Shown: positions 55,142 to 63,832 of the stretch, piece after piece | Layout of the letters: every line of letters begins with the position of its first letter | Position numbering within the stretch: position 1 is the first letter of the stretch | Source of the DNA: Chitinolyticbacter meiyuanensis | GTDB taxonomy: Bacteria; Pseudomonadota; Gammaproteobacteria; Burkholderiales; Chitinibacteraceae | Assembly (NCBI RefSeq): GCF_008033135.1 | Contig: NZ_CP041335.1 | Span: 1,493,925-1,557,924 of the forward strand | DNA length: 64,000 bases | Reading direction: 5' to 3' | Position numbers and translations under genes: made by a program | Notes under the pieces: model-generated | Seen by the model: the letters and a program-made list of their open reading frames with translations, nothing else | Databases searched by the model: none | Told to the model about the DNA's origin: nothing

Positions 55142-55513
55142 TCAGGGTTTGTCGCAGGGGGATATCGAGGCATCCGGCCAATCACTTAGCAGCGCATACC
55201 CCAGCTTGAGCGCCGCCTCGATCTGCCGCTCCGGAAGGGTGAATACCACGATCCTACTGGTATCTGCGCCGCAGGTTGCGGGAAAAACCAAGCCATTGCT
55301 ACCACACGCCGTGCCAAGCACGGTCAGCCCGGCGCGTTTCAATGGTTTGCGTAGCTGCGCGATCGTTTTACCGCCGCCGAGGCATTGGCGTTCACCCCGG
55401 GCCTTGAAAACCTGCACCGTGCCCGGCCGCGGTGTCGGTGTCGGTGGCGCGGCGAGCGCAATGCCGCCCAGCACCGCAATGGCCACGGCAATACCCCAAT
55501 GGGACGGGCTCAA
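55142..55513 (-). CDS. Secreted hypothetical protein
   Basis: 123 residues beginning with a hydrophobic signal-like segment (HWGIAVAIAVLGGIALAAPP) and a Pro/Thr linker, then a small domain with four Cys residues (CLGGG, TACGSN, ATCGAD, SPC) that could form two disulfides. No family recognised. The TTG start at 55513 overlaps the DUF3224 stop (TTGA); an internal GTG is an alternative. Likely periplasmic. Confidence 0.6.
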   Translation of the reverse strand: MSPSHWGIAVAIAVLGGIALAAPPTPTPRPGTVQVFKARGERQCLGGGKTIAQLRKPLKRAGLTVLGTACGSNGLVFPATCGADTSRIVVFTLPERQIEAALKLGYALLSDWPDASISPCDKP

Positions 55514-55911
55514 GGTTGTGCCGGGAGTGTGTAGTCGAAGGTGTAGTAGTGCTTGCCGCCCTCGATGCGGATGGTCATCGCACCGGTCAGGCCAAGTAGC
55601 TCACCGCTGGCCGAGTCGGGCACCACCTCGAGTACCAGGCGTGGCGTGCCGTGGTCCATGGTACCGAAGTGCTGCAGCACGAAGCTGCCACTTCGCCCAT
55701 GCAGGCGGCCGTGTACCTGTTCGATTGCCACATAGCCGGCGGAGCCGGGCACGGTGGTGACCGCGCTCAGCATCTCACCCTGGCTTAGTCCATCCAGCTC
55801 GCCGTGGAAGGTCTTGGCTATGCTCATGCGGCCGAGGGCGATGCCATCGCTGCCGCTGGCATGTATCGTTTGTGGCTGCAGTTTCACGTCAAACTCGCCG
55901 GTGGCCTGCAT
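55510..55911 (-). CDS. DUF3224 domain protein
   Basis: 133 residues from ATG 55911. MQATGEFDVKLQPQT, SIAKTFHGELDGLSQGEML and AGYVAIEQVHGRLHGRSGSFVLQHFGTMDHG match DUF3224, a beta-barrel-like family of unknown function. It is followed directly by the secreted hypothetical gene, with which it overlaps by 4 nt. Confidence 0.85.
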   Translation of the reverse strand: MQATGEFDVKLQPQTIHASGSDGIALGRMSIAKTFHGELDGLSQGEMLSAVTTVPGSAGYVAIEQVHGRLHGRSGSFVLQHFGTMDHGTPRLVLEVVPDSASGELLGLTGAMTIRIEGGKHYYTFDYTLPAQP

Positions 55912-56019
55912 GGGGAGGCTCGTAGGTGAAGAAGGAACCGGCACTATAGGACCGGCAGATTGCAGGCCGGCGATCGCCCGGCCCAGCGGCGAACCCGCAG
56001 GGCCGGACGGAATGGGTGA

Positions 56020-56628
56020 TCAGGCGTCCGCCTGCATCGCCGGGCGGGCCTGTACCCGGGCCAGCCAGTCGCGGACATGGCCGTGATTGGCAAGGGGGGC
56101 GCCCAGGTAGGCGCTGTAGCCGATCACGGAGCCGACAATGAGGTCGACCAGCGAATAGTCGTTGCCGAGCATCCACGGTTGCGTGGCCAGTCGGGCATCG
56201 AGCAGGCCGAGCAGCGCGTCTAGTCCGGCGCTGGCCGCCTCGGCGTGGCGGGCGCTGCGCAATGCTTCCTCGCCCTGCGTGGCGACCTGTAGCCGCACCA
56301 GCACGGCGCCGTAGGTGACATAGGACCAGGTGCTCCACGACATTGCCTGCAGGTGCTCGGGCGTGCCGGCCTTGGGCCACAGGCCGCGGTCCACGCCGAA
56401 GCGCTCGCCCAGCCACAGGTGGATGGCCAGCGCCTCGAACATTGGGGCGCCATCCACCGTTAGCGTCGGCACCTTGCCGTTGGGATTGAGCGCAAGGTAA
56501 TCCGGGCGACGCTGCTCGCCAGCCTTGATGTCGACCTTGATATGTTCGTGCGGCACATCGAGTTCGGCAAGGGCGCAGGCGATCGGGGTTGCGCTGGACA
56601 TGGGGTGCCAGTACAGGACGATGGACAT
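56020..56628 (-). CDS. Glutathione S-transferase family protein
   Basis: 202 residues. Thioredoxin-like N-terminal domain (MSIVLYWHPMSSATPIACALAELDV, with NPNGKVPTLTVDG holding the cis-Pro) and an all-helical C-terminal domain with DYSLVDLIVGSVI. GGAG lies 6 bp before the ATG. Divergent from a WYL-type regulator 111 bp away, which probably controls it. Confidence 0.88.
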   Translation of the reverse strand: MSIVLYWHPMSSATPIACALAELDVPHEHIKVDIKAGEQRRPDYLALNPNGKVPTLTVDGAPMFEALAIHLWLGERFGVDRGLWPKAGTPEHLQAMSWSTWSYVTYGAVLVRLQVATQGEEALRSARHAEAASAGLDALLGLLDARLATQPWMLGNDYSLVDLIVGSVIGYSAYLGAPLANHGHVRDWLARVQARPAMQADA

Positions 56629-56673
56629 GACGGTTCTCCAGTGAATTGATGGTGCAGGGTGGGGCGGGTGGTG

Positions 56674-56714
56674 TGTCCGCGATCTGCAGACCACTGTACA
56701 CTGCATTGCGGACA
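56674..56714. promoter_or_regulatory. Inverted repeat in the GST / WYL regulator divergent promoter
   Basis: TGTCCGC (56674-56680) and GCGGACA (56708-56714) in perfect dyad, 27 bp apart, midway between the two starts. Candidate operator. Confidence 0.45.
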
Positions 56715-56739
56715 GATTCCGTCCTTGATATTGATTGCC

Positions 56740-57714
56740 ATGCTCACTGCCACGAACCGCCTGTTGCGGCTGCTGTCCCTGCTGCAGACCCGCCGCCATT
56801 GGGCCGGAAACGAACTCGCCGAGCGGCTCGAGGTCCACCCGCGCACCTTGCGGCGAGACATCGACAAATTGCGCGAGCTCGGATATCCCATTCATGCCAG
56901 CAGCGGCGTGGCCGGCGGCTATGCCTTCCGAGCGGGCCAGGCGTTGCCGCCGCTGCTGCTGGACGACGACGAAGCGCTGGCCACGGCGCTGGCCCTGCAA
57001 TTGGCAACCTCCGGCCCCATCGATGGGGTGGAGGAGCCGTCACTGCGGGCCTTGGTCAAGCTGGAACAGGTGATGCCGCCACGGCTGCGCAGTCGGGTGA
57101 AGGCATTGCGCAGTGCCATCGTACCGATGGGGCAGACGGAGGCCGGGGTGGAGGCCGCCTTGCTGGCCACGCTGGCCTCGGCCTGCCGCGACCAACTGCA
57201 GCTGCGCTTTGATTACGCCGATGGCCGAGGCCAGACCAGCGTACGCATCGTCGAGCCGCAGGGCGTGGTACATACCGGCCGGCGCTGGTATCTGGTTGCC
57301 TGGGATCCGGCGCGTGACGACTGGCGTACCTTCCGGGTTGACCGCATCCAGGGGGGCGCCGAGCTTGGCCGCCATTTCGCGCCGCGTGCCGCGCCCGAAG
57401 GTGATCTGCGTGCGTATGTCACGCGCTCGGTGGCTGTTGCGCCCTTTGAAGCGCGGGCTCGCGTGGTGCTGCACGCGCCGCACGCCGAGATGGTGCGGCG
57501 TATTCCCCCATCAGCCGCATTGCTCGAACCGCTGGAAAACGGGCATTGCCTGATGCAATGCGGCATCCATGCGCTCGATCACCTCGTCTACTGGCTATTG
57601 GCGCTGGAAGTGGAGTTCGACGTGCAATCGCCGCCGCTGCTGATCGAGCGCCTGCAGCTGGCGACCGAACGGGTGGTTCGCGCGGTGACGCGCCTGCAGG
57701 ATAAACCGAAGTGA
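56740..57714 (+). CDS. HTH and WYL domain transcriptional regulator (YafY/PafC type)
   Basis: 324 residues. N-terminal winged helix LLRLLSLLQTRRHWAGNELAERLEVHPRTLRRDIDKL, then a WYL sensor domain with RRWYLVAWDPARDDWRTFRVDRI (the Trp-Tyr-Leu motif) and a C-terminal extension. Such proteins act on stress genes, sometimes with a nucleotide or ssDNA ligand. It is divergent from the GST gene. Confidence 0.9.
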   Translation: MLTATNRLLRLLSLLQTRRHWAGNELAERLEVHPRTLRRDIDKLRELGYPIHASSGVAGGYAFRAGQALPPLLLDDDEALATALALQLATSGPIDGVEEPSLRALVKLEQVMPPRLRSRVKALRSAIVPMGQTEAGVEAALLATLASACRDQLQLRFDYADGRGQTSVRIVEPQGVVHTGRRWYLVAWDPARDDWRTFRVDRIQGGAELGRHFAPRAAPEGDLRAYVTRSVAVAPFEARARVVLHAPHAEMVRRIPPSAALLEPLENGHCLMQCGIHALDHLVYWLLALEVEFDVQSPPLLIERLQLATERVVRAVTRLQDKPK

Positions 57715-57718
57715 CCGC

Positions 57719-58015
57719 TCAATCGGGATCGGGTAGCTGCTTCAGTTCGGCAATGAACGCGCCGAGCGGGCCTTTCAAGCTGGCGAGCAGCGCATCGTCG
57801 CGATGCAGCAGCACTTGTTCCGATAGCAGCTTGAGGCCAATGGCGATCGCCGCGGCATCGTCGTCGGACCAGCGCTCGCGGCTGCGCAGCCGCGTGACGA
57901 TGGCTGAGAGGTCGTCGTGATTGGTGGCGTGAAAGCGCAGCGGCGGTGCCAGCGCGTCGCCAGGGTCCTTGCCGGCGACGTGTTCCACGGTGATGCGGTA
58001 GCGATGCTGTTTCAT
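57719..58015 (-). CDS. DUF3861 family protein
   Basis: 98 residues. MKQHRYRITVEHVAGKD through LRFHATNHDDLSAIVTRLRSRERWSDDDAAAIAIGLKLLSE fits DUF3861, function unknown. It ends 4 bp beyond the WYL regulator stop on the opposite strand. Confidence 0.8.
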   Translation of the reverse strand: MKQHRYRITVEHVAGKDPGDALAPPLRFHATNHDDLSAIVTRLRSRERWSDDDAAAIAIGLKLLSEQVLLHRDDALLASLKGPLGAFIAELKQLPDPD

Positions 58016-58030
58016 GGGGCTTCCAGTGCC

Positions 58031-58054
58031 AACAGCCCGCGTGGGCGGGCTGTT
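58031..58054. terminator. GC hairpin between the NAD(P)-binding gene and the DUF3861 gene
   Basis: 10-bp stem AACAGCCCGC/GCGGGCTGTT with a GTGG loop, but without a U-tract. A weak or rho-assisted terminator for the gene ending at 58072. Confidence 0.4.
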
Positions 58055-58071
58055 CAGAGGTGGTGAGGGAA

Positions 58072-58710
58072 TCAGTAGGCGACAGTGAAGCGGCTACGGC
58101 GGTGCTTGGGCTGTTCCACCTCGTCGAGCAGGGCCATGGCGAAGTCCTCCAGCGAAACGGTGCTTTCGCCGTTGGCATCGGTCAGCAACTGGTCGGTACC
58201 AAGCCGGAACTGGCCGGTGCGCTCACCCGGCACGATGTGGGCGGCGGGGCTCAGCATGGTCCAGTCGAGCGTGGTTTCCGCGCGCAGCAGGTTCAGCGCA
58301 TCGCGGGCGCCCAGTGCGGTGCCTTTCCATTGATCCGGGAATTCCGGCGTGTCGACCAGTTGCACGCCGGGGGCAATCTCCAGGCTGCCGGCACCGCCGA
58401 CGATGACAAAGCGCGGTACCTTGGCGGCCTTGACCGCGGTGACGATGCCCTTGAAGCCAGCGAGGTAGTAGTCGTAGACATCGGCCTGGGCGTGGCCGCT
58501 GAAGGCGCTGATCACCACGTCGTGGCCGGCGAGTTGGCCAGCGAGTGCGTTGCTGTCGGTCACGTCGGCGGCGATGCCGGTGAGCTTGGCGTGTGCCGGC
58601 AGCTTTTCCGGATGCTGGACGATGGCGGTGATGTCATGGCCGCGGGCCAGGGCCTCGGCGAGCAGTTTGGAACCGATGTAGCCGGTGGCGCCGATCAGGG
58701 CGAGTTTCAT
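58072..58710 (-). CDS. NAD(P)-binding (NmrA-like) oxidoreductase
   Basis: 212-residue atypical short-chain dehydrogenase. MKLALIGATGYIGSKLLAEAL carries the glycine-rich cofactor loop (GATGYIG), ADVTDSNALAGQLAGHDVVIS the second strand region and VIVGGAGSLEIAPG the active-site area. The canonical YxxxK is missing, as in NmrA relatives. AAGGAG is 6 bp before ATG 58710. It is divergent from a LysR regulator, the usual arrangement for its target. Confidence 0.88.
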   Translation of the reverse strand: MKLALIGATGYIGSKLLAEALARGHDITAIVQHPEKLPAHAKLTGIAADVTDSNALAGQLAGHDVVISAFSGHAQADVYDYYLAGFKGIVTAVKAAKVPRFVIVGGAGSLEIAPGVQLVDTPEFPDQWKGTALGARDALNLLRAETTLDWTMLSPAAHIVPGERTGQFRLGTDQLLTDANGESTVSLEDFAMALLDEVEQPKHRRSRFTVAY

Positions 58711-58782
58711 GCGGTGCTCCTTGTGTGGCGTTGCGATGGAAGCATGATGCGCCGCTGGATTGATCGGATAAACGTGCATATC

Positions 58783-58792
58783 GTAAATTTAC
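58783..58792. promoter_or_regulatory. Palindrome GTAAATTTAC, candidate LysR site
   Basis: 10-bp perfect dyad in the 106-bp divergent promoter between the NmrA-like gene and the LysR gene, ending 24 bp before the LysR ATG. Confidence 0.4.
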
Positions 58793-58816
58793 TGTATTCA
58801 ATTCAAGAACAAAGTC

Positions 58817-59731
58817 ATGCGCGAACTGCTGCGGATCGACCTCAATCGGCTGGTGTATTTCATGGCGGTGGTCGAGGCGGGGAGCTTTACCGCGGCGGCG
58901 GAGCGGCTGGGCGTGGCCAAGGGCATGGTCAGCCAGCAGGTGGCGCGGCTGGAGCGCGAGCTTGCCGCCACGCTGTTCACCCGCACCACGCGGCGGGTAA
59001 CCCTGACCGAGGCCGGTGAGCAGTTTTATGCGGAGTGTCGGCCCCTGCTGGCGGGCATGGAGCAGGCGATCGAGCGGGCGGGCGAAGGGCAACAGGCGCC
59101 GCGTGGCCTGCTGCGGCTGACGGCGCCCACCGACTACGCCGGCAGCGTCATCGCGCCGGTCGTGGCCCGGCTTGCCAAGCTGTACCCGGCGATGCAGATC
59201 GAGCTGATTGCCAGCAACGAGGTGATGGATCTGGTCGAGGCGCGCATCGATGTGGCGATTCGTCTCGGCTGGCTGAAGGATTCCTCGCTACGCGCGGCGA
59301 GCCTCGGTGATTTCGAGCAGTGGGTGGTCGCGGCGCCCGGTTATCTCGCAGCCGCCCCGGACATCGGCCAACCGGCCGACCTGGCGCAGCATGATTGGCT
59401 GGCGCTGACCTTGCTATCGTCGCCGTTGGCATGGACCTTCACCCACTTGCTGGGGCAGCAGGAGACCGTGCGGATGCACGGCCCGATCAAGGTGAACTCG
59501 CCGCAGGCGCTGCAGGCCCTGCTGTTGAACGAGGCGGGCATCGGTGTGCTGCCGCATTACCTGGCGGAGCAGGATGTGATGGCAAGGCGCCTGGTGCGGC
59601 TGTTGCCGGAATGGTCGTTGCCGCGGGGTGGCATCTACGCGGTTTATCCGGCTAGCCGCCACGTACCGGCCAAGGTGAGGGTGCTGATCGATGCGCTGCG
59701 CGAGACGCTGACCCCGCAGCGGCGTGGCTAG
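58817..59731 (+). CDS. LysR family transcriptional regulator
   Basis: 304 residues. HTH at about 9-62 (NRLVYFMAVVEAGSFTAAAERLGVAKGMVSQQVARLERELAATLFTRTTRRV) and a periplasmic-binding-like effector domain at about 95-300. Likely to control the divergent NmrA-like gene. Its 3' end overlaps the stop of the convergent EAL gene by 4 bp. Confidence 0.92.
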   Translation: MRELLRIDLNRLVYFMAVVEAGSFTAAAERLGVAKGMVSQQVARLERELAATLFTRTTRRVTLTEAGEQFYAECRPLLAGMEQAIERAGEGQQAPRGLLRLTAPTDYAGSVIAPVVARLAKLYPAMQIELIASNEVMDLVEARIDVAIRLGWLKDSSLRAASLGDFEQWVVAAPGYLAAAPDIGQPADLAQHDWLALTLLSSPLAWTFTHLLGQQETVRMHGPIKVNSPQALQALLLNEAGIGVLPHYLAEQDVMARRLVRLLPEWSLPRGGIYAVYPASRHVPAKVRVLIDALRETLTPQRRG

Positions 59732-61959
59732 ACAGCAACCTGCATGCCGGTTTCGAGAAACCAGTGGGTGAGCGGTGAGGGCGGCGACGGCTTGGCAAAG
59801 AGGTAGCCTTGCGCCTCATCGCAGCCCAGGCTGCGCAGCAAGGTGGCCTGCGCCGGTGATTCCACGCCTTCGGCGATGACCTTGATGCCCAGCTTGTGGC
59901 CGAGGTTGATCACCATCTCGGCGATGCTATACGGGTTCTCGCCGAGGCCCATGTCACGGATGAAGGCGCGATCGATCTTGAGCCGGTCCGCCCCCAGCTT
60001 CTGCAGGTAGGCGAGCGAGGAAAAGCCGGTGCCGAAATCGTCGATGGCCACCGAGACGCCGAGCGCCTTGAGCCGGGCGATCTTGGCGATCACGTCTTCC
60101 GGCCGGGTCATCGCGACGCTTTCGGTGATCTCGACTTCGATCAGCTCATGCGGCAGGTGGTAGCGCTCGAGCGTATCGCCCAGCAGGTCGATCAGCCCTT
60201 CGTGGTTGAACTGCACCATCGAGACATTGATGGCGACCCTCAGCTCGCTGAGCCCGGCATCGCGCCAGGCGATCAGTTGCTGGCACACGGTATCGAGCAG
60301 CCAAGTGCCGAGTTCGATGATCAGGCCGGATTGTTCGGCCAGCGGGATGAAGCGATCAGGCGGGATGAAGCTGCCATCGGGCTGGGGCCAGCGTACCAGC
60401 GCCTCGACGCCGACGATGGCGCCGCTGTCGAGTTCGATCTGCGGCTGGTAGTAGACGGTGAGCTGGCGCTGGCGGATGGCGCTTTCCAGGTCATGCAGCA
60501 GATCGAGCCGCTGGCGTGACGCACGGCTCATCGCTGGCGAATACCACATCAGCTTGCCGTCCTCGGCACGCTTGGCCTGGTTGAGCGCGATGGTCACGTC
60601 CTTGAGGCAGCCGATGCCGGTCGGCTCTGTGTCGGCCAGGTGGGCCGCAGCGCTGACCACCTGTACCCGCAGCCGGTGCGAGGCGACGGCGAACGGGCGC
60701 TCGAAGGATTCGAACAGTGCGCCGAGTTGCATGTCGGGCAGCGGGCCGACCAGGCCGAACACATCGACCCCGACCCGGGCCAGGGTGACCGTTGGCGCAA
60801 TGAAAGGGCGCAGCCGTTGCGCGACGCTCTGCAGCAATTGGTCGCCGATCAGGTGGCCGAGCGCATCGTTGATCTGCGAGAAGTGGGCGACATCGAGCAT
60901 CAGCACCAGTTCGTTGCCGACCGGTTGCTTGAGGATGCGATCGAGTTGGCTGACGAATTGCGTGCGGTTGGGCAGGTGGGTCAGTGGATCGATATAGGCC
61001 AGCTCCTGCAGCTGGCGAAAGAGCGCGACGTTCTCGAAGCCGATCGCCAGATTGGCGCAGAACACTTCCAGCAGCTGGCGATCCTCGTCGCTCAGTGCCT
61101 GCTGGGTCGGCAGGTAGACTGCGGCCTCCTGATCGCGCATGCGATTGAGGTAGAGCACCAGGAAGCGATCGTCGTACAGCGAGCTGCGCGAGCGCAGCGC
61201 ATGCTCGATGGCATTGACCACGATGGCGTCGTCGAGCTCGGTGAGCGGTTTGCCGATCAGTCGCTGCATGTCACCGGCTGCGCTGGCGATCATCCACTCG
61301 CACTTGTGGCGTCGTGCCGGTGTGGCCGGCTGGCGCATGCAGATCAGGCCGCCTGGCGGCAGGCCGAGCAGCGCGGCGAGCTGGATCAGCGCACCGGAGG
61401 CGAAGCTCTCGGGCGAACGGCGCTCGAACAGGGTGCTGGAGGCTTCGACGATCATCTCCAGCCCACGCCGGCTGGTGTTCATCGCCTTCAGTTGCTGGTA
61501 CGAGCGGATGGCAGTGGTCAGCGTGGTCTGCAACCGGATCTGGGTCAGCTCGGACTTGGTCTTGTAGTCGTTGATGCCGAAATCACGGATCACGCGGTAT
61601 TCCGGTGCGTAACCGGGGTGGCCGGTGCGCAGCACGATGCGTATTTCGTTCAGATTGAGCTGCTGGCGAATAGCGCGGGCGACGGTGAGGCCGTCTTCGT
61701 CGCCTTGCATCACCACGTCGAGCAGCACCACGGCGATGTCCGACTCGCGCGAGAGCAGTTGCAGCGCTTCGTCGCCGTTGTAGGCATGCAGGAATTCGAG
61801 CGGGCGATCGAGGATGATCTCGCCCTTCAGTGCAAAGGTGGTGGCCTGGTGGACATCGGGCTCGTCGTCGACGATCAGGATGCGCCAGCAGCGCTGTGCC
61901 TGGCCCGTACCGCTGTGCTCGGCGGCAAACGCGAGTTCGTCCTGACCGCCAAGACTCAT
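59728..61959 (-). CDS. REC-DUF3369-GGDEF(degenerate)-EAL response regulator
   Basis: 743 residues. REC domain with Asp31/Asp32 (VDDEPD) and phospho-acceptor Asp81 (LLDVVMQ), then a DUF3369 segment (about 165-330), a GGDEF-like domain whose active-site motif reads GVDVF at about 395-399 instead of GGDEF, and an EAL domain with EALVRW (Glu519), EITES, DDFGTGFSSL and IDRAFI, so a functional c-di-GMP phosphodiesterase is expected. ATG 61959 begins the REC domain (the longer frame is unsupported). Confidence 0.92.
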   Translation of the reverse strand: MSLGGQDELAFAAEHSGTGQAQRCWRILIVDDEPDVHQATTFALKGEIILDRPLEFLHAYNGDEALQLLSRESDIAVVLLDVVMQGDEDGLTVARAIRQQLNLNEIRIVLRTGHPGYAPEYRVIRDFGINDYKTKSELTQIRLQTTLTTAIRSYQQLKAMNTSRRGLEMIVEASSTLFERRSPESFASGALIQLAALLGLPPGGLICMRQPATPARRHKCEWMIASAAGDMQRLIGKPLTELDDAIVVNAIEHALRSRSSLYDDRFLVLYLNRMRDQEAAVYLPTQQALSDEDRQLLEVFCANLAIGFENVALFRQLQELAYIDPLTHLPNRTQFVSQLDRILKQPVGNELVLMLDVAHFSQINDALGHLIGDQLLQSVAQRLRPFIAPTVTLARVGVDVFGLVGPLPDMQLGALFESFERPFAVASHRLRVQVVSAAAHLADTEPTGIGCLKDVTIALNQAKRAEDGKLMWYSPAMSRASRQRLDLLHDLESAIRQRQLTVYYQPQIELDSGAIVGVEALVRWPQPDGSFIPPDRFIPLAEQSGLIIELGTWLLDTVCQQLIAWRDAGLSELRVAINVSMVQFNHEGLIDLLGDTLERYHLPHELIEVEITESVAMTRPEDVIAKIARLKALGVSVAIDDFGTGFSSLAYLQKLGADRLKIDRAFIRDMGLGENPYSIAEMVINLGHKLGIKVIAEGVESPAQATLLRSLGCDEAQGYLFAKPSPPSPLTHWFLETGMQVAV

Positions 61960-62115
61960 TGCGCGCCCCCGGCTTTCTTTTTGGGTAAGTTGACCGGGTG
62001 AACTTGATGCGCGGGGGGAAGAGACACCGCCAGACTCCAGCACGTCGCGTGGGAAACACTTCCTCATTGATAGCCGAGCCCGGCAAGGCTTGCCAGCACG
62101 GCAGCGCAACGGTGG

Positions 62116-62568
62116 TCAGATTGTCTCGTCGGAGCCGCCTACCACGCGATAGACTACGTCGAGCGCAAACCCCCGTGCCGCAAGAAAGCGCAACTGGCGT
62201 GCGCGTTCACGGGCGTCGCGCGGCGGCTCGCCGAACTTGCGTCGCCACACTTCACGGGCACGCGCTTCCTCGCTGTCGGCCATGCTGACGAGTGCATCGC
62301 CGATCAGTTCGTCATCCACGCCCTTGGCCCGCAATTCTGCACGCAGGCGCTGGCTCCCATAACGTGCGCCGCGGCCATGCGCCCAGGCTTCGGCAAAGCG
62401 GGCATCAGAAAGCCAGCCGCGTGCGGCAAAATCGTCGAGCAGTGCATCAAGCGTGGCTTCGTCGCCGTCGGCATGGGGTAGCAGCTTCTGCCGCAGTTCG
62501 GTGCGGGCATGCTCGCGTCGCGCCAGATGGGCGAGGGCACGCTGGCGCAGGGAAGTGGGGGCGGGCAT
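62116..62568 (-). CDS. recX: Regulatory protein RecX
   Basis: 150-residue helical modulator that inhibits RecA filament growth. LRQRALAHLARREHARTELRQKLL and FAARGWLSDARFAEAW are the three-helix repeat hallmarks. 48 bp after recA on the same strand, behind a recA stem-loop, so it is presumably made by read-through. Confidence 0.92.
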   Translation of the reverse strand: MPAPTSLRQRALAHLARREHARTELRQKLLPHADGDEATLDALLDDFAARGWLSDARFAEAWAHGRGARYGSQRLRAELRAKGVDDELIGDALVSMADSEEARAREVWRRKFGEPPRDARERARQLRFLAARGFALDVVYRVVGGSDETI

Positions 62569-62588
62569 GGCGGACGGAGAAATGGAAA

Positions 62589-62608
62589 AGGGCGGCTTGC
62601 GCCGCCCT
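62589..62608 (-). terminator. Leaky terminator between recA and recX
   Basis: 8-bp stem AGGGCGGC/GCCGCCCT with a TTGC loop, followed by TTTTCCATTT on the - strand. It is short and incompletely U-rich, consistent with partial read-through into recX. Confidence 0.7.
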
Positions 62609-62616
62609 GTCTGGCC

Positions 62617-63669
62617 TTATTCGGCGAGCTCGGCTTCGTCGTCGAGCGGGTTGCCAGGTTCGATCGGCAACTGGGCGCCGCCAATCTTCTCGCGGATGCG
62701 GCGCACCACTTCGTCGGTCAGCTCCGGATTGTCCTTGAGGAACTGGCGGGCATTCTCCAGGCCTTGGCCGATCTTGTTGCCGTTGTAGCTGTACCAAGCG
62801 CCGGATTTCTCGACGACCTTGTGCGTGACGCCGTGATCGATGATTTCGCCCTCGCGCGAGATGCCCTCGCCGTAGAGGATGTCGAAGGTGACGATGCGGA
62901 ACGGTGGCGCCACCTTGTTCTTGGCGATCTTTACCTTGGTCTGGTTGCCGATGATCTCGTCGCCTTTCTTCACTGCGCCGATGCGGCGGATATCGAGGCG
63001 TACCGAGGCGTAGAACTTGAGTGCATTGCCGCCAGTGGTGGTTTCCGGGCTCTGGCCGGGCATCATCACACCGATCTTCATCCGCAGCTGGTTGATGAAG
63101 ATGACGAGGGTGTTGGTGCGCTTGATGTTGGCGGTGAGCTTGCGCAATGCCTGGCTCATCAGGCGGGCCTGCAGGCCTGGCAACTGGTCGCCCATCTCGC
63201 CTTCGATTTCAGCCTTGGGGGTGAGCGCCGCGACCGAGTCGATGACGATGATGTCGACACCACCCGAGCGCACCAGCATGTCGCAGATTTCCAGCGCCTG
63301 CTCACCGGTATCCGGCTGCGAGATCAGCATGTCGGTGACGTTGACGCCGAGCTTTTGCGCATAGATCGGGTCGAGCGCGTTTTCCGCGTCGATGTAGGCG
63401 GCGACCCCGCCGGCTTTCTGGATTTCGGCGACCACATGCAGACACAGCGTGGTCTTGCCCGACGATTCCGGCCCGAAGATTTCCACGATACGGCCGCGTG
63501 GCAGGCCGCCGACGCCCAGGCCCAGATCCAGGCCCAGCGAGCCGGTGGAGACCACCTGCAGATCGTTTTCGATCTGGTTTTCGCCCATCTTCATGATGGC
63601 GCCCTTGCCGAATTGGCGTTCGATCTGCGCGAGCGCTGCGGCGAGCGCCTTGCTCTTGTTGTCGTCCAT
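62617..63669 (-). CDS. recA: Recombinase RecA
   Basis: 350 residues. Walker [29 protein letters not shown], the loop [28 protein letters not shown] and the C-terminal domain with an acidic tail ([10 protein letters not shown]). Central to recombination and SOS induction. Promoter region carries a TATAAT -10 and a GAAC-N4-GTTC dyad. Confidence 0.96.
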   Translation of the reverse strand: MDDNKSKALAAALAQIERQFGKGAIMKMGENQIENDLQVVSTGSLGLDLGLGVGGLPRGRIVEIFGPESSGKTTLCLHVVAEIQKAGGVAAYIDAENALDPIYAQKLGVNVTDMLISQPDTGEQALEICDMLVRSGGVDIIVIDSVAALTPKAEIEGEMGDQLPGLQARLMSQALRKLTANIKRTNTLVIFINQLRMKIGVMMPGQSPETTTGGNALKFYASVRLDIRRIGAVKKGDEIIGNQTKVKIAKNKVAPPFRIVTFDILYGEGISREGEIIDHGVTHKVVEKSGAWYSYNGNKIGQGLENARQFLKDNPELTDEVVRRIREKIGGAQLPIEPGNPLDDEAELAE

Positions 63670-63703
63670 GCGAGCGGGTCCGTGGTCGGGTTGAATTGCA
63701 GTG

Positions 63704-63722
63704 ATTATAGAACGAATGTTCT
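63704..63722. promoter_or_regulatory. recA promoter -10 with overlapping AGAAC-N4-GTTCT dyad (SOS-type box)
   Basis: On the - strand TATAAT (63709-63704) and, overlapping it by one base, AGAACATTCGTTCT (63722-63709), a perfect AGAAC-N4-GTTCT palindrome at the -10/spacer region. The sequence resembles the LexA box used by Gram-positives rather than the CTGT-N8-ACAG box of gamma and many beta proteobacteria. Confidence 0.65.
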
Positions 63723-63832
63723 GTAAAAGAAAAGGCTTGTTTCTGGTTCAAGCGGAACGAGGTTTGCGAAGCACTTGCCAAACCCGAGCAAGCCATTGAT
63801 CGCGGCCGAGTGAAAATGCGCCATAGCGCGGC

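Noticed and set aside
60640-62001. 453-codon + strand frame opposite the EAL regulator
   Set aside because: Shadow of a multi-domain gene with clear active-site motifs on the other strand.
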